Below, one piece after another: positions 1-12,171 of a DNA stretch of 64,000 nt. The translations under genes were made by a program, and so were the position numbers. The notes below the pieces were generated by a model, which searched no databases, was not told the DNA's origin, and saw nothing but the letters and a program-made list of their open reading frames with translations. How positions within the stretch are numbered: the stretch's first letter is position 1; every line of letters starts with the position of its first letter. This DNA comes from Epinephelus fuscoguttatus (Eukaryota; Chordata; Actinopteri; Perciformes; Serranidae), in assembly GCF_011397635.1 (NCBI RefSeq), contig NC_064762.1, positions 20,485,479 to 20,549,478 of the forward strand, given 5' to 3'.

Positions 1-1690
1 ATGTCGGTGGAGAAGAAAGGGCACGGAGAAAAGAGAGCAGATTATAAAAGGGTATAAGAGGGGAAAAGAATGACGAAGGAGAGAAAGGGAGGAGAGGACT
101 TCTTTGCCCTTTGGTGTGAAGCGAGGGCCGATCGATAGCGGTGTAATGAGCCTGGTATTAGCTGGGGTGCAGAGGGACCGGAGCAGGGCAGAGGGAGGGC
201 AGAGGGGGAAGGGGAGAGCCAGGATCTGATTCCCAACAGCAAACAACACCATTGCAGCAGACATCAGAACCAACACCTGAGTACACCTATTAAAGCCAGA
301 TGACCCTCTGCTCGGCTAATGATGAATCCACCCTCGTACAAACTTCACTCACACACTTTGATTCAACCTGCTGGCTGGTTTCGTACCCGTCGCAGAGCTG
401 TTCTATCTCTGCCAAGCTGCCGCTGAAGCCAAACGCATTACCCAAAGAGGGCTAACAGAGACAAACCAAGACTAATCCTGACTAAGAAAAGGACCGCACT
501 TAACATCACCTCTCCTTTGCAATACAGATTACCCAACAATGGCTTCTGCCACTCTCTTAAATCCACTACACACTGGCAATTTGATTAGAAACACAGAGAT
601 GCGGGGATTGTCTTTGGTTGGTTGAAAGACAGAGAGAAGGGGGACCAGCAGGGAGAAGAGGGGGATAACCATCAGGTACACTCAAAGCCAATCTGTTGCC
701 TCGTCAATAGGCTCATTCTGCTGGAGTGCCGGGCTCGCTCGCCCCCCAGTCTCAGCCGTCGGACCAGCCATCCAGGCAGGCGCAAGCTGGAGGGACACTG
801 AGAGAGAGGGCCACGCCTGGGTCCTCTCAATGGAGGGATCAAAGCGGGGATAGAAGGATGGGCCCCCTCTCTTTGTGCTCTCGTGTCTCCCAAAACAAAC
901 GCATCCTCCTGTTCGCTGGAAGCTGCGTGGAGGTGGTCAGAGGAACAGATGGCGAAGGGGACTGCCACTGGGAGACCCCTGCACTCTGTAAAAGGATGCG
1001 TCGCGTTCATCACATCAGCATGTCTGGTTTCTGCATCATGACCGTTCACGCTTACTTTTAATGCAGAATATAATAAGACAGAATTATGCAGTATATGATA
1101 TATATCACGATATAAGACAATAAAAATAAGTAAAAAAAATAAATAAAATAAGACAGGTAGCTTTCATGATACTGTTTACTTTTCTTCTGGTGATAGGTCA
1201 TCTTTGCTGGTGCTTTGTTGTAATTTGCTTTGTACACTAAAGCAATCCATTGTCCCGCTCACAGCTTTCTCCTTTTAAATGTTATCATCCCTCACACTGG
1301 CTGCCAATGAGGCCTTTTGATGTGTCACACACTTATAATTCCCACGTGCGAACAGCAAAAAATAGGTTCCCCGCGAAGGTTCTTTGAATTAAATTAAATT
1401 ACATTACATTTTTTTAGCTAGGGTTTAACTCTGTATTAGGAAACAGGTGCACACAACATACTGATACAGTCAATTAAAAATCCATTCATAACTTTTTGTA
1501 TAGGCCCAGCTGAATATTGCAATAATAATGTGAGGTTACCACAAAATGTCAGGGCACATCTGGATTGGCCTCATGCCACACCACTTGAGAACCACTGCTG
1601 TAAAGTGATGTGCTGAAAATGCTGCCAGTCGTTTGCTTCTGTGGCTTTATATCCAGTGTAAGAGCAACCATTAATGTGAGTTACTCACTT
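1..1690. other. Non-genic stretch, no gene recognised
   Basis: The first kilobase is GA-rich and has two overlapping open frames on opposite strands (minus 672-1049, plus 726-1061). Neither shows a recognisable domain, and mutual overlap with biased composition suggests chance. From about 1060 the sequence turns AT-rich. At 1500-1600 the minus strand reads CAGTGGTTCTCAA and onward, which resembles the terminus of many fish hAT elements, but I see no second end and no target duplication. Confidence 0.5.
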
Positions 1691-2195
1691 TAAAACATTT
1701 CATACTTCACCCCCCAAATGACCATTTGTGTATGAAATACTCACCCAGTGTTACACTGAATTTGTGAAGGCAACATTCCTCTCGCATCCTTCTAGTAAAC
1801 TGAGAATCCAACAGCTGAGAAACTTCTTGATGAACTGAAGTTATAGGTGAACTATCGCACAACTCCCACTGTAATTTAAGTGTAATTTATCCAGTCGTAT
1901 GCTCAGTTCTCCCACACAAACAGCCCCTTTTGACAAGAAACTGAACAGAAAGGGAAACTGATCTATGCTGTCTTCAAAGCCAGACTTCATTAACAAAGGC
2001 AGCAATTTTACCTCGCTGAACACTAGAGCTGCTGGTCTGCTGCTGCCTTGATCAGTTAGTTAGTTTGTGTTATTGTGTGATTTTACACAATCAGAACTAA
2101 CCCTTTAAAACATCAAAGTCAAGAAAACAAACAAGGAAGCATGCAACTAACTGACATACAAATGGTCACTTGGGGGTGAAGTATTCCTTTAAAGC
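1690..2195 (+). mobile_element. MITE, family R3, copy 1
   Basis: The left end contains TACTTCACCCCCCAAATGA followed by CCATTTGTGTATG; the right end contains the inverted form (CATACAAATGGTCACTTGGG, then GGTGAAGTATTCCTTTAAAG). The element is therefore a non-coding terminal-inverted-repeat unit. Its body at about 1800-2110 aligns by eye with 47.9-49.0 kb, where the same family carries a further insertion. Its right edge coincides with the target duplication of the hAT element that follows. Confidence 0.6.
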
Positions 2196-3184
2196 AGGGG
2201 ACAGCAAACTTTACTATCAAAGGAGCCATTTTTGGCCAAAATTTTTTTTACGAAATCTGTCTGGTGCCACACTACATATTTGTGCAACACAGCCTATTTA
2301 ATCTACATCAGCCTATAAACATTCCTAATAGGTCTAAATGAACATTCATTAATGTTTTACAGCAAAGTAGCTATTCTGCAGTGGAATATTTATCATTATT
2401 TGGTACTTAAACTTTGCAGCTTCAGCGGTGAAAGCAAACAAATCCGTCCACTTACCGTAAATTCTCATTTGTCCTCCAAGACATTTTCTTTTTTGAAACT
2501 GGAATCAATAGCTAGCCGCACTAAGGAGACTCAAGCTTAGTCATCGCTATTGAGATTCAGCAAATTTCAGGAGAAGGCGCCAGGCCGTGGATGTGTGACA
2601 AGATGTTAAAACTATTTTTTTTTATTCTGTGTATAGGCAACACATTTATACAACTGGAAAATATAAGACTCACTTAAGGGCTACAACAATAATACATGAA
2701 AATTGGGGGCAGTGGGCGGCAGTAGCTCAGTCCATAGGGACCTGGGTTGGGAACCGGAGGGTCGCCTGTTCGAGTCCCTGTCCGGACCAAAATATGGAGT
2801 GTGGACTGGTGGCTGGAGAGGTGCCTGTTCACCTCCTGGGCACTGCTGAGGTGCCCTTGAGCAAGGCACCGAACCCCCCAACTGCTCGGGGTGCCTCACT
2901 AAGGGCAGCCCCCTCACTCTGACATCTCTCCACTTGGTGCATGTATAGGTCCTGTTTGTGCGTGTGTCTTTCGGACCTGTGTGTTAATGACAAGCAAGAG
3001 TGAAAACATTGAAATTCCCCTCAGGGGGATTAATAAAGTAAATAAACTTAACTTAAAAAGTTGAAAAAAATAACTGTTATTCATGTCCATGTAATTTTTT
3101 GTCAAAGCCACAGGGAGCCAATGCAAAAGAGCTAAAGAGCCGTATGTGGCTCCTGAGCCACAAATCGCCTACCCTGCTTTAAAG
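2188..3184 (+). mobile_element. Non-autonomous hAT element with 8-bp target duplication
   Basis: The element runs 2196-3176 and is flanked on both sides by the 8-bp duplication CTTTAAAG (2188-2195 and 3177-3184). The left end starts CAGGGGACAGCAAACTTTAC and the right end, read on the minus strand, starts CAGGGTAGGCGATTTGTGGC. Subterminal sequence rich in GAGCC / GGCTC (AAGAGCCGTATGTGGCTCC) is typical of fish hAT/Charlie-type ends. No transposase remains. A SINE occupies the middle of the element. Confidence 0.8.
2709..3050 (+). repeat. tRNA-derived SINE, plus strand
   Basis: A tRNA-like head carries an A box (TAGCTCAGTCCATAGG) and a B box (GTTCGAGTCCC). It is followed by a tRNA-unrelated body containing CACCTCCTGGGCACTGC, and a 3' tail GGGGGATTAATAAAGTAAAT that resembles the 3' end of CR1/L2/Rex-type LINEs, as expected for a SINE mobilised by such a LINE. 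It is inserted inside the hAT element and has a second, inverted copy at 7866-8129. It is not a functional tRNA gene because the cloverleaf 3' half is degenerate. Confidence 0.8.
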
Positions 3185-6100
3185 GATGAGCTACATCTGT
3201 ATTTTTCTTCTTGTCAACAAATCACATGAAAACATTTAAACTGGCAATGACCTGATCAACAAGTACTGCTTGTGTAACAGAAGCCATACGAACTTTATTC
3301 ATCTGTAGATTTTGAGTCAATCCCACATACACCTGCTATAAATATTCACCAAAGCACCAAATGTGTATTAATCCTCAGATGAAAATAGTCCCCAGCAAAT
3401 GTACTATTTACTCATGTTTGAGCTACATCTAAAAAATAAAAAGCAGAAAGAAATTCCTTTGCTTTTTTTCCCCAAAATAAAAATATATTTGTGAAACATT
3501 TTTTTAAGATTGTTTTTCTTCAGTAGGAAGGAAAGGACACTGAATGTCACAGACATTATTTTTCTTTTCATTTGATTGCTCACTCTCCTCTTGTGGTATC
3601 TTGTCATGTAGATAGTTTTATTTGATATGACGAGGTTTTGATACACTTGTGTCTGCAAATTCTGAACGGTTTTCATTTGAACTACTTTTCACAGAGGAAA
3701 TAGTCCAAATTAAAACTGCTGATAGAGTCCTCTGTGGGTTATCCAGAGTAATCGGAACAATGTCCCTGAACACAGAAGCTGCAGTTGACTTTTTTCAGGT
3801 TGTGTAATTTGGGTGAACTAACCCTTTAATATATTTCTATGGTACTCTAACTCCTGTTTTTTTCAACCCTAATCCTTTGAACCTACTACGACAAAAAGCA
3901 CTAATGCCCTCATGTTCTACCTGCTGAACTCATTCTAAAACAGAAAATGTTAAAATTGACTCGCTGCTAATTAGATATTTTTGTTTAGAGGAAAACAATC
4001 AAAATTGTTCATTTTGTATTATTAACGTTATTTCCTCATGCCGTGAAGAGTCACAGTCTCATTCCCTGCCAGTGAGTAGAGAGATTTTCACGAGCCCATC
4101 AGAAGCAGGGCTTCCAGTAGATATAACCCGTGCTATGGTAATCACATGCTAATCACAGTTAACACCAGCGCAGGGTCCTATACTCTAGATTAATGCATCC
4201 GTCGCATATTCACGTTTCCATTAGCATAAATCAGGTTCACCCTGCCTTTGTAATTAGTGTTTTCATGTGAATGATAATAAGATATGGTGATTAGGTCAGG
4301 GTACTAGAATGGAAATGACTTGTCAGCTTAGTGGGCCTCAAACTGTTCCGCACATGTCGGACTATCAATATGTGCTTCCTCAAGAAACAATTAATGATGT
4401 TGAAAGATAATTGAAGTTTGATAGTTGGATGTGGAAAGCAAAAGTAGACTATTAATAAAACTTATGCAAGACACTTGATGTATTAGAGGGATTCTTATGG
4501 CAGAGTTATGTCAAAGACATGTATGTTAAAGCACGCTGTCGGTTTCATCCTCCATACTGTACGTTGTAGCAGACCGCTTTACAAACCCTACAGTGTCTTA
4601 CACAGCCACCCTGCATGTTTATTTAATTTATAAATGACTGCGTGCTTTGTAAACTTGACACTACATTCAGAAAAGTTTTCTGAACGCTTTTTTTTCTAGA
4701 TAATTCGATCACACTGCATTTCTGAAGACAAAGATTTACAGGCTGCAGGACCACATGGTTTTCCCCCAAAACCCCAGGTGTGGACTTCTGGTGTTAATGT
4801 CATTGATGAAAACTGTGATGACATTTTTTTGTCAATAACCTTTTTTCCATGACGAAAACAAGACAATGACAAGCTAAAAATAGATCTTGATACTAAAAAC
4901 TAAGTAGAGAAGAGCTGTGTATTTTAGAATGCGGCATGAGCGACAGGCTGTAAACTCCAGTAAATAGTCTGCACCAGGATGTTTTGCTAGCCACTTAACG
5001 GCAGTGGAGCAAGCAGCCACTGGCTGCCGGTCTGCACAGCTGATCCCTGCAGGACTCGACTCAGACCGGACTGGAGAAGGTTTATAGTTTGAGATGAAAG
5101 AGGTGACGAAAGATGAAGATGAAAGTTTAGTTTCTCACACAAGACATGAGTTTAAACCTCCCCTATTTAAACTCCTCTGGCCTGCTTACTGTTGCTGCTT
5201 CCTCTGCAAGTCACTTTGCAACCCACTTCCAACCCAGCTCCTCCTTTTCATGCTGTGTCTGACTTATCAGTGTCATTTCTGTTATTCGGTTCTGTTTCTG
5301 GGTGGTCTTTGCTACTGATCTCCTGGTCTTAGGCTTTCCATGTAGGCGCATGGAAGGGCAGGGAGGTTTGGCTCTCTCTGCCTTAGGCTTTCCACGTAGG
5401 CACGTGGAAGAGGCTTTCTGTGAGAGAACAGAGCCATACCGCCAAATATAATACTGCAAATGGAAATAAAATTGTCTTTGTCTAAAGTAATCCTGACTGA
5501 AGTGTTATTTAAAAAGTTTGCGACTAATCATTTAATTTCCCTTTATTACCTGAATCCACTAAAATAAACACTATTCATTTCCAGCGAGCCGACACTTAAT
5601 ATCCCAGATCCACTTTATTTGAACCTATCCGACAGCATCCAGTCGAGCTGCAGAGGAGAACCATGAAGAACTAAGATAACGTCAATAAGCGGCAGTTAGA
5701 AAATGATAACGACGATAATTTGATTCGTGTACAAAAACTACAGGTGGTCAACACTATGCAAAACGTGAGTCAAAAAATTACAGGTGGAGACACAACTTCT
5801 AGCAAACTTGACAAATAAATACAAAGAATTCAAGAGTTTTTACAATCAAATATGTTACAAGCCTGTTGTTTAAATGGCATTACATTTAGTGAAGAGCATA
5901 ATTTGACCTGTTTATGACTCAACTCAACTCAAAGTTTAGGACATGGAACTTGCCTTACTTGTGACTTGCAAGACAATGACTTGGTCCCACCTCTGCCCAA
6001 AACCTGGGAGAAGTATGTGGACCCTCATTCTTCTCCTCCATTAACAGCATGAAAACTCAAAGGGAGCTGCCCTGTCATAGCCTGCACCAACAACCTGTTT

Positions 6101-6945
6101 CACCTCTGTTCTACTGCAATCGACATATAATGAAAACCTTTTTGCAGTCAACATTACGCCTTCTCATACGAGGCAGTGTGAAAAAAAGAGCATGTATGAG
6201 CATATGTGTGTAACATGTGAGAAGGTCACAACACTGAGCCTGCATGTGAATATAAGTGGGAAAGAAAATGTGTGCAGGTGCGGCACACACCTGTGTACTT
6301 TGATGAAATACACCGCATGAGCAGGACTCGCAGCAGTGATTGGGCCAAGGTGGGGTTCAGTCTTTGTGGGTTTTGTGTCCCTCAGGACTTCCCCTCCACC
6401 CCTGACACCCCTGACACACAGCATTCCTCTCAGACTGGTGACCCCGCATGACGGACGGCATCCTCCATGCTTATAAGCGACTGATGAGACCCGCTGCAGC
6501 CCCAAGAGACTGAGAGGCAGAGGTTGGGATCAGGAATGTGACAAAAAAAAATAAAACAAAATGGAAGGGAAAACATTTACATCTATTAAAATGTTTTCAG
6601 CAGCAGGGTGGGAACAAATGAGGTTTAATCAAACCCTAAACGATCTAAAGGAAAACCACAGTCCAAGATTTAATGCCATGGTCTTGCTTTAGGGTTGTGA
6701 TGCGTGTATGTGTGTGCATTGCAAGAGTTATTTCTCATTCAACCTGACACCCCTGTTTCCATGGTAATTTATGAGGCCTGAACTGTGAATCTGAACGCCC
6801 AGCTCCCACCTCCAAAAACCGTCTTCTTCATGGGTATCATACTCCCTCTTTGAACAGTTTGGTAGCACATCACAGCTTTTTCACAAAGCTGCAAAGTTGT
6901 GATAGTCATGACGAAACTTTTGGTTTTCAGGTTAGGATAATGGTG
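3185..6945. other. Non-genic stretch with possible conserved non-coding block
   Basis: I recognise no gene or mobile element. The part at about 4020-4330 is apparently single-copy and rich in TAAT/ATTA homeodomain-type cores, so it is a candidate regulatory segment, unproven. Two small related hairpins sit at 5330-5412. All open frames are short and lack domains. Confidence 0.4.
5330..5412. repeat. Duplicated short hairpin with paired base changes
   Basis: Two copies of CTTAGGCTTTCC plus a stem-loop lie about 55 bp apart. Copy 1 has stem TTCCATG / CATGGAA around loop TAGGCG; copy 2 has stem TTCCACG / CGTGGAA around loop TAGGCA. The T-to-C change in one arm is matched by A-to-G in the other, so both stems still pair fully over 7 bp. 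Confidence 0.5.
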
Positions 6946-7865
6946 AGAACAGGGGTGGGTAGTAACGTGTTACAAGTAACACGTGAGTAAAAAAAATAGG
7001 TTTGCTCCTTTTTTTAAACTGTATTTTTACTTTGTATTCTAGTATATTTTTTGAGCCAGTGATCTACTTTTTACCTCTCTACATTTGCCATTTATACCTT
7101 CATTACATTGAGTCTGCAGTGTATAAAAGAATTAAGTGTAGGGCAGGAGAGCATGAGGAACACCTCTACTTCAGACATGGAGTTTCAATCTGCCTGCAAG
7201 AAGCACCACCTGTCTTTTGACCGCAATGCCATGGTGACAGAGGAAAACCCAAGACAAGAGGCAGCTTTCAGCGACGATCCCTGACAACATCTGGCTACAC
7301 TTTTAAACCCAAATCTAAAATAGACAACAGTTACATGATGAAGTGCTGCTGTGCCTCCGGAGAAACACTAAGATCTCTGCTTTTAAAAACCTTCTTCTAA
7401 TGCCCGCAAGCGCATTTAAGTAAGTTGCACATACTGTAGGTGGAAATGTAGGTAGCTAGCTAACATCAGCTATGTAAATCTTTCATGTGTCACATTAATC
7501 TATGATGTTATAATAAGGAAGAGAGGGGTGGAGAGAAAGAGATGGACAGAGAGTAGGAGACATCCTTAAGGTATACAGTGTAAACCCCCATCTATCCATG
7601 GCACAGAATTTCAATGTAAAGTCTACACAAATGTCCCAGATTGTCAAAATGACATATAAACGTTATGTTCACTTGACACAAAAACTCATCCATTGTGAGC
7701 CAGACATCATTTTTCATGTTAATTCAACAATTTTTGAGTTTTGAGTTAATTTCACTAAAATTTCTAAAGTCAATTTAGTTAGTTAATTAATTTAAGGACC
7801 ATTAACAGCTCAAATTACAGAATTACAGATTGCAGGAGCAGATCCAAAAATTTGTCAGGTTTCCA

Positions 7866-8129
7866 TTTGCTTGTCAATTACACACAGGTCCGAAAGACAC
7901 ACACATGCACAAACAGGACCTATACATGCACAAAGTGGAGAGATGTCAGAGTGAGGGGGCTGCCCTTGGTCAGGCGCCCCGAGCGGTTGGGGGGTTTGGT
8001 GCCTTGCTCAGGGGCACCTCGGCAGTGCCCAGGAGGTGAACGCTCCATATTTGGTCCGGACGGGGACTTGAACAGGCGACCCTCCGGTTCCCAACCCATG
8101 TCGCTATGGTCTGAGCTACTGCCGCCCCC
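7866..8129 (-). repeat. tRNA-derived SINE, minus strand, 3' truncated
   Basis: This is the reverse complement of the SINE at 2709-3050. The B box reads GTTCAAGTCCC and the A box TAGCTCAGACCATAG on the minus strand; the body, with the same AGGTGCCCCTGAGCAAGGCA segment, is shared. Similarity to the other copy stops near the ACAAGCAA segment, before the LINE-like tail. Confidence 0.75.
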
Positions 8130-8246
8130 CATAAAAGTAAGACAAAGACACATTTACTAGATACTGTATTGTACTAAACTTAAACTTTTTAGCCGTCTCC
8201 AAAATGTTTTAAGTTGAGTGCGCAAATTGGGGATTACAGTGTACTT

Positions 8247-9330
8247 TGCTGATTTTCAACCAGCTTTGTATCATAATAATATGGGTAGTATGTATAAATG
8301 AACTGTGATAAACTTCCCTCCTTCTTACCAGCACACAGATCTCCCTGCTCATCTCCCAAGTCAAATTTTCAATTTTTGCTGGCTCTAGCGCTGTTGCTCA
8401 AACTACATTTTGTACTGCCTCATTTTTGTATCCACCACCACGGACACAAAGACAACAGAAGCGGATCAAGAGAAAGACCCACCCCTCTCTTTCTCTCTCA
8501 AATTCAGACCAAATGATCAAATATAAACCAAGATTCTGTAACTATATCTATTGCCTATTTTTTGTCTAAAATGTCTTCAGAAACATATTTTAGTGCACTG
8601 TTCGGTTGTAATACAAGAATCTGTGAACAGGAAGTGTGCACCATATTGTTTCCTGTATTGTGTAGAGAAAAAAAAAAGCAGAGGCTGAAAAACTGAGATC
8701 ATCAGTAAAACTAAGCTGAAACTGAATCTTTTTAAAAATTAATTTGTGCCAACCTCAATCAAGATTTTAAATGATTAAAGCTTGATGCTTTCGGGTTGTG
8801 TTGTGTTTTGCTTATGGCGCTCTGTTGTCTGATGGTGTCATGTGCAATACTGTTATGTTTTTTATGTTTTTATGGTGTATGCTTCATTTCTCTGGACTAT
8901 TTTTGTAAGGCAGCAATACTTGCGCAGCTACTGAGTGCAAGATAAATTTCTCTACGGGGACAATAAAGTATATCGTATCACATCGCATCGCATCATATCG
9001 TATTGTATTGTATCGTATCATTACAGCTTTGCGGATTTCTGGCTTCAAATGTTTTCAGGAACCAATTTCAGCTACTACAACTTTACTGTTTAACTACCAA
9101 GCTCGCATTACGTCACCCACCAGCAGGAGCATTTATTGGTCCGGTGAGATGCAGTGCATTGTGGTAGTTGTAGGTTTTCTACCTCTTGAGTAAAATCAAA
9201 TGCCACAACCCTTTTCCTCTGTTTTCTCTAGTCATGCAGGACCAGTTTTAAAAGCTTATATGTCATTCTACTGCATAGACAGGCTTGTTTTAATGTAAAT
9301 ACCATCTTTCCAGGAGTGAAATACTTATTT
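8247..9330 (+). repeat. Interspersed repeat R1, copy A (fullest copy)
   Basis: It starts near TTTCAACCAGCTTTGTATCA and ends near TTCCAGGAGTGAAATACTTA. Segments are shared with 11638-11830, 13013-14150, 60165-60270 and 62280-62520, including AGTGCATTGTGGTAGTTGTA. No coding capacity is seen. It is interrupted at about 8770-9022 by a LINE 3' tail. At 9130-9145 it keeps the uninterrupted sequence into which a Harbinger-like element has inserted in copy C. Confidence 0.6.
8770..9022 (+). mobile_element. LINE 3' end fragment (Rex/CR1-like tail)
   Basis: A non-coding 3'-UTR-like sequence ends in TACGGGGACAATAAAGTATA followed by a degenerate pentamer array of TCGTA/CATCG type (about 8980-9022). Fish CR1/L2/Rex-type LINEs end this way, in a short reiterated motif rather than a long poly(A). 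No reverse transcriptase remains. Confidence 0.6.
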
Positions 9331-9574
9331 AATTTTTTTTGATTAGCCTACATACTCTACTTCATTTTAGATAAAGGTGTTAAATATGTTTTTTCCCCAT
9401 TATTTTGGACGAGGTCGTACAACCTAAACAATTTTAAGACAGAAAGTAACTTGTACTTTGAGTAATTTAATCAACTTACCCTGTATTCTGGAATGGCAAT
9501 GGTAATTTTCAGTTTTACGTCAGTCATTTTTTTTTTACATACATTTTCTCTACCCATCACTGGGTATAAGTTAG

Positions 9575-11635
9575 GTTCTTTTATAGTTTTTGGGGTTTTT
9601 TTTGTTTTATTTTGGTGGGAAAAGTCTGGCAAAATTGCAGGATGTCCAGAAAGCTTAAAGGCAGCCACCTTATCTAATATAGCCACTTCTATCAGATATG
9701 GGTATCTCTTGTAGTTTTGAAGTCTAAAAACTACAGGGCAGTGTCCCCTTTCTTACCTCCAGTCCACATTTTTGAGAGGACTCTGCATCACATTGTCGCT
9801 CCTGTCAGGGCAGAGGAATAGCTGAATGAGAGATTCTCAAACAGGGGCAGTAATTTGCAGAGTGTGTTTCTAAGTTATTCCAGCTCCCCGCAGCTCAGCA
9901 GTGGCTGACCCCTCTCCCCGTCTGTCTGCTAAGAGGCCTACAGGGAGGAATCAGCCCAAATTACCTTTATTGATCCAGAGAGACAGGTGAATACCAAGCA
10001 GGTCTCTCTTTCCTTCACTCTTCTTATCTCTCATCACTCCATCCCCCTCCCCGCCTGCAGGAGGAGAGAATATAAAAAAAGGAAACGGGGAGCTTTTTAT
10101 GTGAGAGGAACTATTCTAACCACCGCCACACGTTACTGTATCAGCCATTGCAATGATTTACTGTTTGCATTCAGGTTGCTGTGATTAAACCTGCCTTCTC
10201 GTTGCTCATCTTTCACCAGAGTGAACAGGAATGGCGAGCGGCTGTTTTTCTGCCTCCAATCCACCATTGTCCTTTCGCCCCAGCATACAAATCACTGTGG
10301 CGGTGGAAAAGATACTCCATTAGGTCCAACTCTGAGTTAAATCAATGCGTGACTTATCAAATGAAATAGGGGATTATGAGGTAATCACCTGGCAAACGTT
10401 GCTGAAATTGTAATTATCTCCACTGCACACATCTCAGAGAGAGGAGACCAAACTAACTATTTAAGTGGAGGGCGAGATAACAAGGTGTAGAAAAGCACAA
10501 CAGCTATATCTCTTAGACAGCGACGTGAGGCAGAATGTTTATGTGCTGGGAGCAACTCTGTGGTTTCTCTCGCTCGACAGAGGAAACAAGGTATGAAGGC
10601 GCTCGCTTCATTGACAGATTTACGCTTCTTGTCCTCTGTCTCATTACTGCAAGGCTGCTGCTCAGTCTCGATGCTGCTTAATCACACCGCTGTTTATGTG
10701 CATTAGATTCTCAGCAGGCGTGAATGGCAGGTGCCACATTATGTACAGTGCTGTGAGGGGATTTGTAACCTGCATGCTTTTACAAAGCTAATAAATGACA
10801 CTGAAATAACAAATAATTTGTCAAATAAATATATAAAATAAATCTAAAATAAAAGACACAAATAAAAAATCTTGTAAAAATTAAATAAATATGAAGTAAA
10901 ACAAACAGAAAAATATGTTCTGTTTTATGAGAAAAAGATTTTTGGATAAATAAAAATAATGCTTTGTCTTTTAAAGACAAATTTTAATAAATCCAAAATA
11001 GGTTTTTTCTGTTTTATAATCATAACCTAACTTTATTTTATTTTATTATATATCCCAAAACCGTTGGGATCCTCTTACATGTTAACACGATTTAATTGAA
11101 TTTATTTCTAAAAAAAAAAAAACAATAAAAAATAGAAATAAAAAAAATAAAATAGGCTGCATTTTCTACTGCACTGCACTAAAAATTTACAATCATATAA
11201 TATGCATTTTCAAAGATAAAATAAGAACATTTGTGTTATCTAATGTTTAATATTTTGTGTCTGTATTCATTTCTTTACAAAAACTCACATGCCAAACCTT
11301 CCAAAATCATTTTATCTTTTCTATATGTGGAGTTTTAATTATCCTATAACTGAAATGTACTGGTTACTGTACCAGTGCAACACAGCCCCCAGCTGGAAGG
11401 ACTGCCAAGTTACATCTCTGGGCCCAGAGCCAGTTAGAATCTCACTTTTGGCTATCTTGCCCCATCTGTTGGTCAGGTGCACTCATTGAACTGTGTAGCT
11501 TTAAATAAATGTCAGCTTATCTGAGGGAAGCACTGGAGGTTGATTTAAGTTTTTTCAAGGAGTTTTTCAATATGAAGAAGAAGAAGAGGAAGAGGAAGAA
11601 GAACAAGAACAAGGAAACTTAAAGGGGTTCTTTGC
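9575..11635. other. Non-genic stretch; AT-rich block and candidate regulatory DNA
   Basis: No gene seen. About 9780-10770 is apparently repeat-free, with several ATTA/TAAT cores and a stretch GGGGATTATGAGGTAATCAC, and is a candidate non-coding regulatory region. At 10790-11250 composition becomes strongly AT-rich with poly(A)/poly(T) runs. A GAA/AAG trinucleotide tract lies at 11573-11612. Confidence 0.4.
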
Positions 11636-11637
11636 CA

Positions 11638-11830
11638 ATTTACATCCAGCTTTGTGTCATAACAGTGTGTGTAGTATGTGTAAATGAACTGTGGTAAACT
11701 TCTCTCCATCTTACCAGCGCCCAGATCTCCCTGCTCATCCCTCAGCTCAAATTTTTGCTGGCTCTAGGGCCGTTGCTCAAACTTTAGACTGTAGCCTACT
11801 TCCACATTTTCATCAAGGAAACTATAACAG
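11638..11830 (+). repeat. Interspersed repeat R1, copy B (5' part)
   Basis: Shares CAGCTTTGTGTCATAA, AAATGAACTGTGGTAAACTT, CAGATCTCCCTGCTCATC and TTTTTGCTGGCTCTAG with copy A in the same order. Similarity fades after about 11830. The open frame across it is not conserved in the other copies. Confidence 0.6.
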
Positions 11831-12171
11831 AAGGAAAGGACATGACAGTGTCAGTGACAGCATGCACATTTTGCATCAAAGCCAGAGTGTAGTGCTGGTC
11901 CCATTCTTCTCCTATAATGATGGGCAGAGCCATGATCTGTTTGGAGACCAATAACAAGGAAAATGAATGTGCACATTTAGATAGTCAACTTCACGTAATG
12001 TGTGTTTTATAATCTGGTGGAAGCATTTTTCCAGTCAAAGCTAAAACAGGCCAGATATGTTGGGTTATAGTGGGACTTATGCCCCACTAACGTGAGTAGA
12101 AGTGGTTTCAAACTCTGGCTCCAAAGCTAAATTCAACTGATATAATGTTCTTTCCTTCTTTTATAGTTTGC

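Larger units (their letters stand above)
6950..9570. mobile_element. Probable large DNA-transposon copy holding nested insertions
   Basis: The left edge reads CAGGGGTGGGTAGTAACGTG and the right edge, on the minus strand, CAGTGATGGGTAGAGAAAAT, both compatible with a hAT-type terminus. Inner subterminal motifs (AAGTAACACGTGAGTA on the left, AAGTAACTTGTACTTTGAG on the right) also look related. The flanking 8-mers GGTGAGAA and GGTATAAG match poorly, so the two ends may not belong to one insertion. Between them lie a SINE, an R1 copy and a LINE tail. Confidence 0.35.

Noticed and set aside
672-1061. Opposing frames of 125 and 111 codons
   Set aside because: They lie on opposite strands of the same GC-rich DNA with no recognisable domain or splice context; chance is the simpler explanation.
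2709-2785. tRNA gene
   Set aside because: A and B boxes are present, but the cloverleaf is not complete and the unit continues into a SINE body found again at 7.9 kb.
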